From NCBI GenBank assembly GCA_016192065.1, contig JACPUX010000005.1, forward strand, positions 1 through 58,274: 58,274 nucleotides of DNA. The letters run 5' to 3'. Numbering within the stretch: position 1 is the stretch's first letter; each line of letters starts with the position of its first letter. This DNA is from Betaproteobacteria bacterium (lineage in GTDB: Bacteria; Pseudomonadota; Gammaproteobacteria; Burkholderiales; Casimicrobiaceae). The notes under the pieces were generated by a model. The model had not been told where the DNA came from, made no database searches, and saw only the letters and a list, made by a program, of their open reading frames with translations. Made by a program: the position numbers and the translations under genes. Positions 10,079-18,325 of the stretch are shown piece by piece.

Positions 10079-10783
10079 ATGGCGCCGCTCATCCGCCTCA
10101 CCGGCATTACCAAGCATTACGCCACGGCGGGCGCCATGGACGTGCCGGTGCTGTTCGGCATCGACCTGGCCATCGCGCGCGGCGAGTTTGTCGCGATCAT
10201 GGGGCAGTCGGGCTCGGGCAAATCGACCCTCATGAACATCCTGGGCTGCCTCGATTCGCCCAGTGGCGGTAGCTACGAACTGGATGGTCGCGATGTTTCC
10301 GCGCTGGGTGATCGCGAATTGGCCAACGTCCGGAATCGCACCATCGGCTTTGTCTTCCAGGGCTTCAACCTCTTGCGGCGCATGAGCACCGAAGACAACG
10401 TTGCCCTGCCCCTGGCCTATGCCGGGGTCGGCCGTGCCGAGGCGCGGCGTCGGGCCAGAGAACAACTGACGCAGACCGGCTTGGGTGAATTCGCCGCCCG
10501 GCTACCCAACCAGCTCTCCGGCGGTCAGCAGCAACGCGTGGCGATCGCCCGCGCACTGGTGAACCACCCGGCTTTGGTGCTTGCCGATGAACCCACCGGC
10601 AATCTCGACACCCGCACCTCGAACGAGATCATGGAGGTGTTCACCCGGCTCAACGCCGAATCCGGCATTACCGTGGTGCTGGTCACCCACGAGCCCGATA
10701 TCGCCCGGCACGCGCACCGTCTGGTGCGCTTGAAAGACGGTCTGGTGATCTATGACGGCCCGGTTCAGGGGGCGGCGCAATGA
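10079..10783 (+). CDS. ABC transporter ATP-binding protein (MacB/LolD type)
   Basis: A 234-residue ATPase with every expected motif: Walker A GQSGSGKST at 42-50, Q-loop VFQGFNLL near 92, signature LSGGQ at 146-150, Walker B VLADEPTGNLD at 167 onward and the switch His in LVTHEPD. It would power the mechanotransmission of the FtsX-like permease encoded next. Its stop overlaps the permease start (ATGA). In E. coli MacB the ATPase and permease are one chain; here they are split. Confidence 0.93.
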   Translation: MAPLIRLTGITKHYATAGAMDVPVLFGIDLAIARGEFVAIMGQSGSGKSTLMNILGCLDSPSGGSYELDGRDVSALGDRELANVRNRTIGFVFQGFNLLRRMSTEDNVALPLAYAGVGRAEARRRAREQLTQTGLGEFAARLPNQLSGGQQQRVAIARALVNHPALVLADEPTGNLDTRTSNEIMEVFTRLNAESGITVVLVTHEPDIARHAHRLVRLKDGLVIYDGPVQGAAQ

Positions 10784-12003
10784 GTTACGTTCAAGTACTA
10801 CTGGAAGCTCTTCGCGCGATGGCCATGAATCGCCTGCGCACGGCGCTCACCATGCTCGGCATGATCATCGGCGTGGGCGCCGTGGTCTTGATGATGGCCG
10901 TGGGTCAGGGAGCGCAAACCAAAGTCAACCAGTCCATCGCCACCATGGGCAGCAACCTGTTCATCGTCCTCTCCGGCGCGGTGACCTCGGGGGGGGTGCG
11001 CTTCGGGACCGGCAGTGCCCAAACCCTTACCGTGGATGACGCCACCGCCCTCGCGGGTCTGAGCACGGTCAAGGGCACCGCGCCGCTCATCAGCGGCGGT
11101 TTCCAGCTCGCCTTTGGCAATGCCAACTGGGGCACTCTCGTTTGGGGCACCACACCGGATTACTTCACTTTGCGCGCCTGGGACACCGACGAGGGGGAGC
11201 TTTTCGGTGACACCGACCTGCGCTCGGCGTCCCGCGTGGCGGTGATCGGGCAGACCGTGGCGGAAAATCTCTTCCCGGACGAAAATCCGGTCGGCAAGAC
11301 CCTGCGAATTCGCAACAGCCCGTTCACCATCATCGGTGTACTCGCGCGCAAGGGTCAGAACCTCGACGGGCGCGACCAGGACGACACCGTCTTCGTGCCC
11401 ATCAGCACGGCGCGGCAGCAATTGATTCGCACGCCATTCCCCGGCAGCGTGCGCATGATCATGGCGCAGGCAATTTCCGAACAGGCGCTCGCCGAGGCCG
11501 AAGCCGAAATGACCCAACTTCTGCGCGTGCGGCATCGCATTCGCGAAGGCCAGGACGACGACTTCAACCTTCGCAACCTCTCGGCGGTGGCGGAAACCGC
11601 CGCCATCGCCGCGCGCGCCATGTCGCTGATGCTCGGCGCCATCGCCTCGGTGTCGCTGCTGGTGGGTGGCATCGGCATCATGAACATCATGCTGGTGTCG
11701 GTGACCGAACGTACGCGCGAAATCGGCATCCGCATGGCGCTCGGCGCGCGCCGACGCGACATCCTCTTGCAGTTCTTGACCGAAGCGCTGGTGATTTGCC
11801 TGGTCGGTGGCTCGGTTGGGCTGGCCATAGGTGTTGGCGGCGCCTGGATCGCCGCCGAACTGGCCAACATGACTGTTGAAGTCACTTTGGCCTCAGCCGG
11901 CGTGGCGTTCGGCTTCTCCGCCGCGATCGGTGTCTTTTTTGGGTTCTATCCCGCGCGCAAGGCGGCGGGCCTGAAACCCGTGGAAGCGCTACGCTACGAA
12001 TGA
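10780..12003 (+). CDS. MacB-type ABC transporter permease
   Basis: A 407-residue permease with a MacB periplasmic core domain followed by an FtsX domain. The first membrane helix is at about 21-41 (ALTMLGMIIGVGAVVLMMAV). The large periplasmic region runs to about 275. Three helices follow, with the family hallmark VTERTREIGIRMALGARRRDIL between them. It works with the ATPase and the MacA-like adaptor of the same operon in efflux from the periplasm to the outside; a TolC-like channel is not encoded nearby. Confidence 0.92.
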   Translation: MSYVQVLLEALRAMAMNRLRTALTMLGMIIGVGAVVLMMAVGQGAQTKVNQSIATMGSNLFIVLSGAVTSGGVRFGTGSAQTLTVDDATALAGLSTVKGTAPLISGGFQLAFGNANWGTLVWGTTPDYFTLRAWDTDEGELFGDTDLRSASRVAVIGQTVAENLFPDENPVGKTLRIRNSPFTIIGVLARKGQNLDGRDQDDTVFVPISTARQQLIRTPFPGSVRMIMAQAISEQALAEAEAEMTQLLRVRHRIREGQDDDFNLRNLSAVAETAAIAARAMSLMLGAIASVSLLVGGIGIMNIMLVSVTERTREIGIRMALGARRRDILLQFLTEALVICLVGGSVGLAIGVGGAWIAAELANMTVEVTLASAGVAFGFSAAIGVFFGFYPARKAAGLKPVEALRYE

Positions 12004-12033
12004 AGTGGTGCGGGCGGTGCGACCACAGTTGAG

Positions 12034-12071
12034 CCCGGGATTCCGGCTTGCGCCGGAATGACGAAACCGGG
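12034..12071. repeat. REP-like palindrome
   Basis: ATTCCGGC and GCCGGAAT form a perfect 8-bp stem (12040-12047 with 12052-12059), enclosed by an outer CCCGG/CCGGG. It lies just behind the permease gene and may also act as a transcription end. Third copy of the type in this window. Confidence 0.6.
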
Positions 12072-12087
12072 CGGGATCAGCGCGTTC

Positions 12088-12291
12088 TTAGCTCGGCTTC
12101 ACCGGAGCGTCCCCGGCTCGGCGGCGGCGCAAGGGAATCTCGCGGTAGCAAAGCGCCTGCTGCGCTTCGTCGAGCGCTGCGCCGTGCCAGGAAACGGACT
12201 CGACGGTGGCACTGCCTTCACCCAGATCACGCCACAGCGCCTGGGCCAGTTCGAGCTTTTCGGAGCGGGACATAAGGTCAATGGCAAGCAT
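12088..12291 (-). CDS. Addiction-module antitoxin-like protein (orphan)
   Basis: A 67-residue protein with the pattern of the small addiction-module component family (TIGR02574): MSRSEKLELAQALWRDL near the start, then SWHGAALDEAQQAL. ATG 12291 is preceded by AGAAGGAGA, an excellent ribosome-binding site, which decides the start over longer versions. These proteins normally precede a RelE/ParE-type toxin gene, but only about 85 bases and then the end of the efflux operon lie downstream. It is therefore an orphan or solitary antitoxin. The family call rests on short motifs. Confidence 0.65.
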   Translation of the reverse strand: MLAIDLMSRSEKLELAQALWRDLGEGSATVESVSWHGAALDEAQQALCYREIPLRRRRAGDAPVKPS

Positions 12292-12459
12292 GGGTGGTCT
12301 CCTTCTTGCGGGTGGGACGATGATGGCTGAGGCCGGATTGCGCTTCGCCATCTTGCTGTCAGGGTAGGGCTAATCATACTACCACTGCAAGTCAATCTTG
12401 TGACTCGTTGGTGTCCGCGATCAGTCCATCGTGAGGGTGATTCGTTCTCGCCGCGGCGC

Positions 12460-13899
12460 CTAAGCCTTCATGAAGCCAAGGTTCTGCTGGGCAAAGTTGG
12501 CGAGATTAGGGAAAACGTAATTGATGTCGCCCGCGCCCACACCGAACCAGGTGGCGAGTGTCGCGCCGTATTGCTCCAGCGAGGTGGTGGGGATCCATAC
12601 GCCATCGTCGGCGGCGTCATCGGGGCCGCCGCAAACCAAGGTGGGGTAGCGGCCGTAGGTGGTGCCGCCCTTCACCGCGCCGCCAAGAACGAACTGATGC
12701 CCGCCCCATGCGTGATCGGTGCCAGCGTTGGAGCGCGAGCGCAGGGTGCGGCCGAATTCCGATAGTGTGAAGGTGGTGACTTGGTCGGCCACCCCCAAGG
12801 CCACGGTGGCGTTGTAGAAGGCGCGCAAGGCCTCGGCCACTTCATTGAGACGTTCGTTCTGGGCGCCCAGTTGCTCGGAATGGGTGTCGAAGCCGCCAAT
12901 GCCACAAAAGAAGCACTGATGGCTCACCCCCAGGGCGTTGCGCCCGGCGATCATTCTGGCCACGCCTTCGAGCTGGTTGGCCAGACCCGAGCCGATGCCC
13001 GCGAACGCGGTATCGATCGCCGGGGTGCTGGCCCCAACCGCGGCGCGCAGGGCTTCCGCCGAATCGAGGGCGCGCTTCATGATCGAGGAGGCTTTGGCAG
13101 TGATCAGGTTGCCGCCGTCCAGGGCGATCAGCTTCTTAAGCGCTTCGTAGCGGGCTGCGCCGGTGGAGGACGTGGTCTCGGCGGACAGTGCCAATCCGCC
13201 GTCTCCGGAAATCGCCAGAGGCACGCTGGTCTTGCCCAGGGTGAAGAGCGCGTTGTCATCGAAGGAGAGCGCGGTGGGTATCAGGCCGCCGCTGGGGTTG
13301 GGCAGCTTGTCGGCCATGCGCCCGCCCCAGCCGCTGGGTATTTCGGCGCCGGGAATGTGGCCCTGGTGCATCTGCTGCTGGTCGGAATGTGAATACAGGT
13401 TCTGCGGCACGAACTGGCCGGCGCGGAATTCCGTGCGGGTAATCGGACGCAAGAGTGTGCCAGCATTGAAGAGCGCGGCCGCCTTGCCTTGGCTGTAGAG
13501 CTCATGCAGCGGGGCCAAGGCCGGGTGCAGGCCATAGTGCTTGCCGTCGCTGCCGGTGATGGGCAGAAAGCTCTCGCGGCTGATGGCGACACCCGAAGCG
13601 CCACCGCGCACGGCTGAGTAGGCGGCGTAGTCGTCCAGCGGCGCAATGGTGTTGTTGGCGTCGTTGCCACCGAATAAAAAGACGCAGACCAGGGCGCGGT
13701 AGCTTCCCGCGGTCTGCGCCAAGGCGGCAGGAATGCCGCCACGAGTGAAGGTGTGCGCGAGTCCCAGCGCGCCCAGTGCGGCGGAGTGCTGCAGGAACTG
13801 GCGGCGGCTAGGGTTCAGGTCAGAGGTGCCCGGCCGTCCGAAGCCACTGACACGCCCCATCGGGGGCAGCACGCAAAGCGAGTGTGGGAGCAGTTTCAT
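12460..13899 (-). CDS. DUF1501 family protein, Tat-exported
   Basis: A 479-residue DUF1501 (sulfatase-like alkaline phosphatase fold) protein. A twin-arginine signal reads SRRQFLQHSAALGALGLA at residues 31-48; M14 could be the real start. FLFGGNDANNTIAPLDDYAAY and the late FGRTLRSRSNAGTDHAWGGHQFVLGG are typical of the family. The function of DUF1501 proteins is not established. The gene starts one base after the stop of the DUF1800 gene, the standard DUF1800-DUF1501 pairing, so the two act together, probably in the periplasm or at the cell surface. Confidence 0.9.
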   Translation of the reverse strand: MKLLPHSLCVLPPMGRVSGFGRPGTSDLNPSRRQFLQHSAALGALGLAHTFTRGGIPAALAQTAGSYRALVCVFLFGGNDANNTIAPLDDYAAYSAVRGGASGVAISRESFLPITGSDGKHYGLHPALAPLHELYSQGKAAALFNAGTLLRPITRTEFRAGQFVPQNLYSHSDQQQMHQGHIPGAEIPSGWGGRMADKLPNPSGGLIPTALSFDDNALFTLGKTSVPLAISGDGGLALSAETTSSTGAARYEALKKLIALDGGNLITAKASSIMKRALDSAEALRAAVGASTPAIDTAFAGIGSGLANQLEGVARMIAGRNALGVSHQCFFCGIGGFDTHSEQLGAQNERLNEVAEALRAFYNATVALGVADQVTTFTLSEFGRTLRSRSNAGTDHAWGGHQFVLGGAVKGGTTYGRYPTLVCGGPDDAADDGVWIPTTSLEQYGATLATWFGVGAGDINYVFPNLANFAQQNLGFMKA

Positions 13900-16074
13900 T
13901 TAGCGGCTCGTCTGGTAGAGGTAGGAGTTGGCGGCGAGGTAGAGGGCGATCTTGACGCGCTTGTCCGGCTTGTTCGCGGGCACGGCGATGATCGCCTCGA
14001 GCAGAATGGCGCGCATGGCCGGCTCCATCACACCCCCGAAGAGCAACTCATCGATGCGCGTCACCAATTGCTCCGGGGTCGCGGCGAGCACTTTCCAGGG
14101 TTCGATGTCCCACTTAGTGCCGATCGCCTCGGGGAATTTGGAATAGGGCGACAGACCGCCGTTGTAGATCAGGTCATAGATGAAGCCTTCGCGTGCCAGC
14201 ACGGTATTGGCATTGTGAATGCCGAACTGGGGCGCTTTCAGTGAGGTTCCGGGCAAGGCGAAATCGGCCGGGTAGTAGTTGAAGACCGAGGGCGAGTAGT
14301 ACACATGCTGGCCGATGCGCCGTGGCCACTTGGCCACGTAGATGCCGTCGCTCTTGGCCTCCAGTGCGCGCAAGAGGTTGGTGACCAGCAGCACCGGCTC
14401 CTTCAGCATGCCGGCCTGGGTGTCGAAGCGCGGATCGGAGCGCGCTTCCGGATCGAGCAAGAGCGCGCGCAAAACCGCCTTCATGTCGCCGCGTTGGCCC
14501 CGACCGTTGTCTTTGAAGGCGCTGGCCACACGGGCCACGTAGGCGGGGCTGGGGTTGCTGGTGACCAGTTGGCGAATGAGGTGCAGCGCGAGATAGGGGC
14601 CGACATTGGGGTGCATGAACAGAGTTTGAATCGCCTGAGCGAAATCCGCCTGCGCCGATTGGCCCGCGGCGAAGGTGACGCTGCTGAACAACAGCTTGGC
14701 GTCGGCATCGTGACCATTGGGGTAGGTCACCATTTCACCGACGTAGTGTCGCGGATTGTGCTCGAAGGGGCTGTGGTGGTTTCCGGGCTTGTCGGCTTTG
14801 CCTCCGAGCTTGCCACCGGGAGGATAGGTCCAACCGGTGAACACTCGGGCCAGCGCCTTGATGTCGGCCTGAGTGTAGGTCGGCACCGGCTGGCCGGCGG
14901 CATCAAGAATGGGGCTGCCATCGACCTTGAGCTCCACCGTGCCGAGGGTGAAGAGCTGCATGATCTCGCGGGCGAAGTTCTCGTTCGCGCTGCGGCTTGC
15001 CGCGGCGTCCGGGCGATCGTTGTTGACGGCATCGAGGTAATGGCCCATTTGCGCCGAAATCGCCACCCGGTGAAGCAGGCGCCCGAAGTCGCCAAAGGCC
15101 TCTTCGAACAGGATGTTGTGGTAGCGGGCCATGACGTGCGCGGTTTCCATGTCCGGGTCTTTCATGCCCGAGACCACCAGGAGCTGCGAGAGCGCCCAGG
15201 CCACGCGCTGGCGAAGCTGGTCCGGCGCATAGAGCGCATTGGTGAAGAAGTCGGCCTGGACCTGCAGTAGCGAAAGCTGCTTCAGGGCGCAGCGGTATTC
15301 CGCGCTGGTATGGTCGGAGTTGTAGGTACAGGTGGGGGAATCGTCGAGGGACAGATGATCGTAGCGGCTGTCCGGGTAGGCCGAGATCGGCTGCGCAAAC
15401 TGCTCTTCCACCCAGCGTGTGCTGCCCAGTTCGCGCACCCGGGTGACTTCGGTCGGTGTCGCGCCAAAGCTTGCCTGGGCGAGCAGGCGGTGGGCGTCGA
15501 AGCTGCTGGGCGCGAGCGCCGGTACCCCCGTCGCCGGATAGGCATAAAAAGCGATGCCTTCGTCGGCATAGCTCGCGAAGCTGCGTGCCACCCAATCGCG
15601 CTCGGGCGCCGAGGCGGAGTAGAAGTGCGCGCCGGTGGCGCGATTGAACATGCGATAGACTGGTATCCGCCCCGTGCCGCCGCCGCTGAAGGCGGCGAAG
15701 GCGACTCCCTCATAGGCATAACCGGGAATAGTGCGCACGGTATCGCGCTCTTCGGTCGAGGCGGTGTAGAAATGGCTGCCGCTGGCGGCGCGCCAGAACC
15801 GGTAAACCGCCGTGGCGCCTGCTTCGTCGCCAGCGGGCGAAGAGAATGCCGCCCCTTCGTACTGGAAGGGCGGGCCGCTCTTCAGCAGAAAGTCGCGTTC
15901 GCCTTCGCTGGTGGTGTAGAAATGAGTGTTGCGCTCGACGTTAAAAAAGCGGTAGGCGGGTGAGGCATGAGCGCTAATGCCCAGCACGAGGCAGGCCAGA
16001 CTCACCGCGATCAGCACGGCGGTGGCCAGATCGCGCCAGCGATTGTCCAGGTGGCGCCATTTTCCTTGATTCAT
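13900..16074 (-). CDS. DUF1800 protein with three N-terminal DUF5648-like repeats
   Basis: The 724-residue product has a membrane anchor or signal peptide at about 18-38. Three 45-50-residue repeats of the form YRFFNVERNTHFYTTSEGERD follow, at about 41, 89 and 137 (YRFW...HFYTAS; YRMF...HFYSAS). These match DUF5648, a module found on secreted hydrolases and adhesins. The DUF1800 body starts near residue 190 (AHRLLAQASFGAT) and includes ENFAREIMQLFTLG and RVFTGW. GGGAGA precedes ATG 16074. The repeats may bind a surface ligand; that is inference. Confidence 0.88.
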   Translation of the reverse strand: MNQGKWRHLDNRWRDLATAVLIAVSLACLVLGISAHASPAYRFFNVERNTHFYTTSEGERDFLLKSGPPFQYEGAAFSSPAGDEAGATAVYRFWRAASGSHFYTASTEERDTVRTIPGYAYEGVAFAAFSGGGTGRIPVYRMFNRATGAHFYSASAPERDWVARSFASYADEGIAFYAYPATGVPALAPSSFDAHRLLAQASFGATPTEVTRVRELGSTRWVEEQFAQPISAYPDSRYDHLSLDDSPTCTYNSDHTSAEYRCALKQLSLLQVQADFFTNALYAPDQLRQRVAWALSQLLVVSGMKDPDMETAHVMARYHNILFEEAFGDFGRLLHRVAISAQMGHYLDAVNNDRPDAAASRSANENFAREIMQLFTLGTVELKVDGSPILDAAGQPVPTYTQADIKALARVFTGWTYPPGGKLGGKADKPGNHHSPFEHNPRHYVGEMVTYPNGHDADAKLLFSSVTFAAGQSAQADFAQAIQTLFMHPNVGPYLALHLIRQLVTSNPSPAYVARVASAFKDNGRGQRGDMKAVLRALLLDPEARSDPRFDTQAGMLKEPVLLVTNLLRALEAKSDGIYVAKWPRRIGQHVYYSPSVFNYYPADFALPGTSLKAPQFGIHNANTVLAREGFIYDLIYNGGLSPYSKFPEAIGTKWDIEPWKVLAATPEQLVTRIDELLFGGVMEPAMRAILLEAIIAVPANKPDKRVKIALYLAANSYLYQTSR

Positions 16075-16441
16075 CTCCCGGCCCTTTCTTTCACGCTTGA
16101 ACGAGGCGGGGCATGCAAGGGCTATGCCAACGTCATCATGTGCTTGGTTTCTTGGAGTAACTGCGCGGCAGCGCCCGTGTAGAACTGTCGGGCTGCCCCG
16201 ACAGTTCTAGGGAGAGTCTGTTCAGATGCATGATTATAAAAGGATATGCCCTGTCGCTTCATGACGACAGCATAGAACCAAATGCGCCAGGGAGGGCGCC
16301 CGCCCTGGCCGCAATGATGCTGACGCGAACCCGAGCGCGCAGAGGCGCCGCGTCAAAGCGTGTGCTAAGTTTCCGCCCAGCGTCGCGGGGGCAGTGTTGC
16401 CCCGCTCTTGCCTCGACCACCAACAAGATCAGGAGGATTAC
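16075..16441. other. Divergent intergenic region, DUF1800 / beta-helix array
   Basis: No gene is supported. It should contain the promoters for both directions and holds the 13-bp inverted repeat at 16180-16209. The plus-strand gene has an AGGAGGA ribosome-binding site at 16431-16437. Confidence 0.5.
16180..16209. promoter_or_regulatory. Perfect 13-bp inverted repeat
   Basis: TAGAACTGTCGGG (16180-16192) and its exact complement (16197-16209) around a 4-base loop. There is no T tract on either side. It sits between divergent genes, about 105 bases upstream of the DUF1800 start and 230 upstream of the first beta-helix gene. It could be an operator or a bidirectional transcription barrier. Confidence 0.55.
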
Positions 16442-17449
16442 ATGTTTCGCAACGCCTTTGTCACAGCGGGCCAGCGCGTCGCCGCACTTGCCCTCATGGT
16501 CGCCCTGCCGATTTCTGTCCTGGCCGCGCAGCGCAGTTTCGTGTCGACTACGGGCAATGATGCCAACACCATCACCAACTGTGCCAATGCCGCGCCGTGC
16601 CGCAGTTTCGGCGCTGCGCTCAGCGTTACCGACCCAGGAGGCGAAATCCTGGTCTTGAGCTCGGGAGGCTATGGCCCGGTCACCATCAACCAGTCCGTGT
16701 CCCTCATCGCCCCAGAAGGTGTGTACGCAGGCATTTCGGTGTTCTCCGGCAACGGCGTCACGATTGCAACCGCCGGTGTCGAAGTCACTCTGCGCGGCAT
16801 TGCCATCAATGGCCTAGGCGGCACCAATGGCATCAACATGACCGCGGGGGCGATCCTCACGCTGGACAAGTGCGTCATCAAGGGGTTTGGCACCGGCTCC
16901 GGAGTAACCGTCACCGGTGTGACCCGGGTCAGTATCATCGATACCCTGATTACCCGCAGCGGCGCGGGAGTCAATGTACTCAATGGTCCCACGGTGACGG
17001 TTTCCAGGTCTCATTTGCTGAGTAACGGCCACGGAATCCTGGTTCAAAACAGCGGCGGGGCGAGCACCACGGTGGTCGCGCAAGGCGTGGTGGCGGCTGA
17101 CAATTCAAGCAACGGCGTCTATGTGACCGTCTCGACGGGAAATGCACGCTTCGACGCCAAGGACTCGTCGTTCGGGAACAACAGCTATGCCGGGCTTGAA
17201 GTCCACACCAGCGGCGGAACGATCAAGGCGAGTGTCGCCAACAGCGGGATTTCGGACAACGGCACCTATGGCATCGTTGCCACCGGCCCCAACACCACCC
17301 TGGTGGTTCGGGGCAACACCATCACACGCAACGGGACGGGACTTTGGCAAGGGGGCACCGCGGCCTTTGAGTCCGCGGGGGACAACGTGGTGCGCAGCAA
17401 CACCACGGCCCAGTCGGGAGGCACGATCACCACCGTCGCTCCCATGTAG
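16442..17449 (+). CDS. Secreted right-handed beta-helix protein, paralogue A
   Basis: A 335-residue protein with a signal peptide (about 1-28, ending VLAA) and then the family N-terminus QRSFVSTTGNDANT, a paired-Cys NCANAAPCRSF motif, GGEILVLSSGGYGPVTIN and PEGVYAGISVFSGNGVTIATA. The rest is short Gly/Asn/Val-rich rungs of a parallel beta-helix, as in pectate-lyase-like and adhesin folds. No catalytic signature was seen, so enzyme activity is not claimed. AGGAGGA precedes ATG 16442. First member of a six-gene tandem array; a decayed partial copy follows directly. Confidence 0.85.
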   Translation: MFRNAFVTAGQRVAALALMVALPISVLAAQRSFVSTTGNDANTITNCANAAPCRSFGAALSVTDPGGEILVLSSGGYGPVTINQSVSLIAPEGVYAGISVFSGNGVTIATAGVEVTLRGIAINGLGGTNGINMTAGAILTLDKCVIKGFGTGSGVTVTGVTRVSIIDTLITRSGAGVNVLNGPTVTVSRSHLLSNGHGILVQNSGGASTTVVAQGVVAADNSSNGVYVTVSTGNARFDAKDSSFGNNSYAGLEVHTSGGTIKASVANSGISDNGTYGIVATGPNTTLVVRGNTITRNGTGLWQGGTAAFESAGDNVVRSNTTAQSGGTITTVAPM

Positions 17450-17970
17450 CGGTGCCCAGGCCATCAATCGGACGGCGTCATCGCTTTTGGCAGCAACGCC
17501 AATGACCGCGCGCACCGCATCTTGCAGACAAATCGACTGGAGACTTCGCATCTGCATGCAAGACACGCCAACAACGAGCCTAACCTGCGATTTCTCGGTC
17601 TACGCCTTCTCTGGCAACACGCAACTGTCCTCAAAGAACTGCGCGGCCAGCGAAAACAGCGGCAACGGCATCGAAGCCTGTGCGTCTCCCGGCGCCTCCG
17701 CGACCCTCGGCGTGGCCAACAGCCGGGCTTCAGAAAATGGCATGGGCGGGTCTGCGGTGGCTGGGGTCCCGGGGATCTTGGCGCGTGCCGCGGGTGCCCG
17801 CGTCGTGGTGAGCCTCACTACCATCACAGGCAACGACGGCTATGGCATGAAGCAGGGAAAATCTGTAGTGATCATCTCGACAGGCGACAACAGCGTCAGC
17901 CGAGAATGGAGTCGGCGCAAGTTCGGGCCCTCTCACGTCACTGGCAAAGGTGTAGTCACCGGCAAACCGA
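17450..17970 (+). pseudogene. Partial, frameshifted beta-helix copy A'
   Basis: Directly behind the stop of paralogue A the same frame reads DGVIAFGSNANDRAHRILQTNRL, weakly like the RLQADRLAIH region of later paralogues. From 17556 a second frame carries clear family rungs: VYAFSGNTQLSS, ENSGNGIEAC, VVVSLTTITGNDGYGM and VIISTGDNSVSRE. The conserved N-terminal half is missing and at least one frameshift separates the parts. It ends near the rubrerythrin remnant at 18087. Confidence 0.65.
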
Positions 17971-18086
17971 GCACCAGGGCAGAGCAATCCTTCCCGGGCT
18001 ATTGCCGCAGCGCTCGGGGCGTCTGCGGCGACGATGTCGGGCGTGCCGCAAGCTTGGCGAATTGGCCAGGCTTGCGGCTCAACCGA

Positions 18087-18205
18087 CCATCAACCCGACC
18101 TTGCCCGCCGACCGCGGTGGGTGAACCCGGTCGCCCCAAGTTTCCTGTGCTCGCGTTCTTTGGCGGCGAGTTCGCAGTGGATCTCTGCTTCGGTGGCGGT
18201 TCTTG
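18087..18205 (-). pseudogene. Remnant of the 3' end of a rubrerythrin-like gene
   Basis: The minus strand translates to ATEAEIHCELAAKEREH, then GATGFTH and a stop at 18090-18092. The intact gene at 25415 reads ATEAQLYRELAAEEREH, then ATEFTR. DNA of both places also aligns (CATCAACCC, CTTGCCCGC, GTGAAC, TCGGTGGCG in the same order). Only about the last 38 codons survive. The order beta-helix copy then convergent rubrerythrin end is the same as at 25.3 kb, so the block was duplicated. Confidence 0.8.
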
Positions 18206-18221
18206 TCGCTGCTCGACCCCT

Positions 18222-18270
18222 CGCGTAGTATTGCGGCAGGGAGGGGCTCAGACGAAACACGGATTCGCGG
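18222..18270 (+). promoter_or_regulatory. Conserved upstream element, copy 1 (paralogue B)
   Basis: Starts CGCGTAGTATTGCGGCAGGG and continues to ACGAAACACGGATTCGC. The segment at 24194-24244, upstream of paralogue F, has the same order: CACGTAGCATTGCTACAGGG, then ACGAAACAAGCAGATTCGC. It lies about 55-105 bases before the start codon and may be a shared promoter or a relic of duplication. Confidence 0.55.
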
Positions 18271-18325
18271 CGCTCGCAGCTTGTGCTTCGCGACGAGAAG
18301 AAGCAACACCTCAGGAGGAGTCAGC

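Noticed and set aside
9425..10465. Long antisense frame opposite macA and the ABC ATPase
   Set aside because: Shadow frame; both plus-strand genes have complete motif sets and good start signals.
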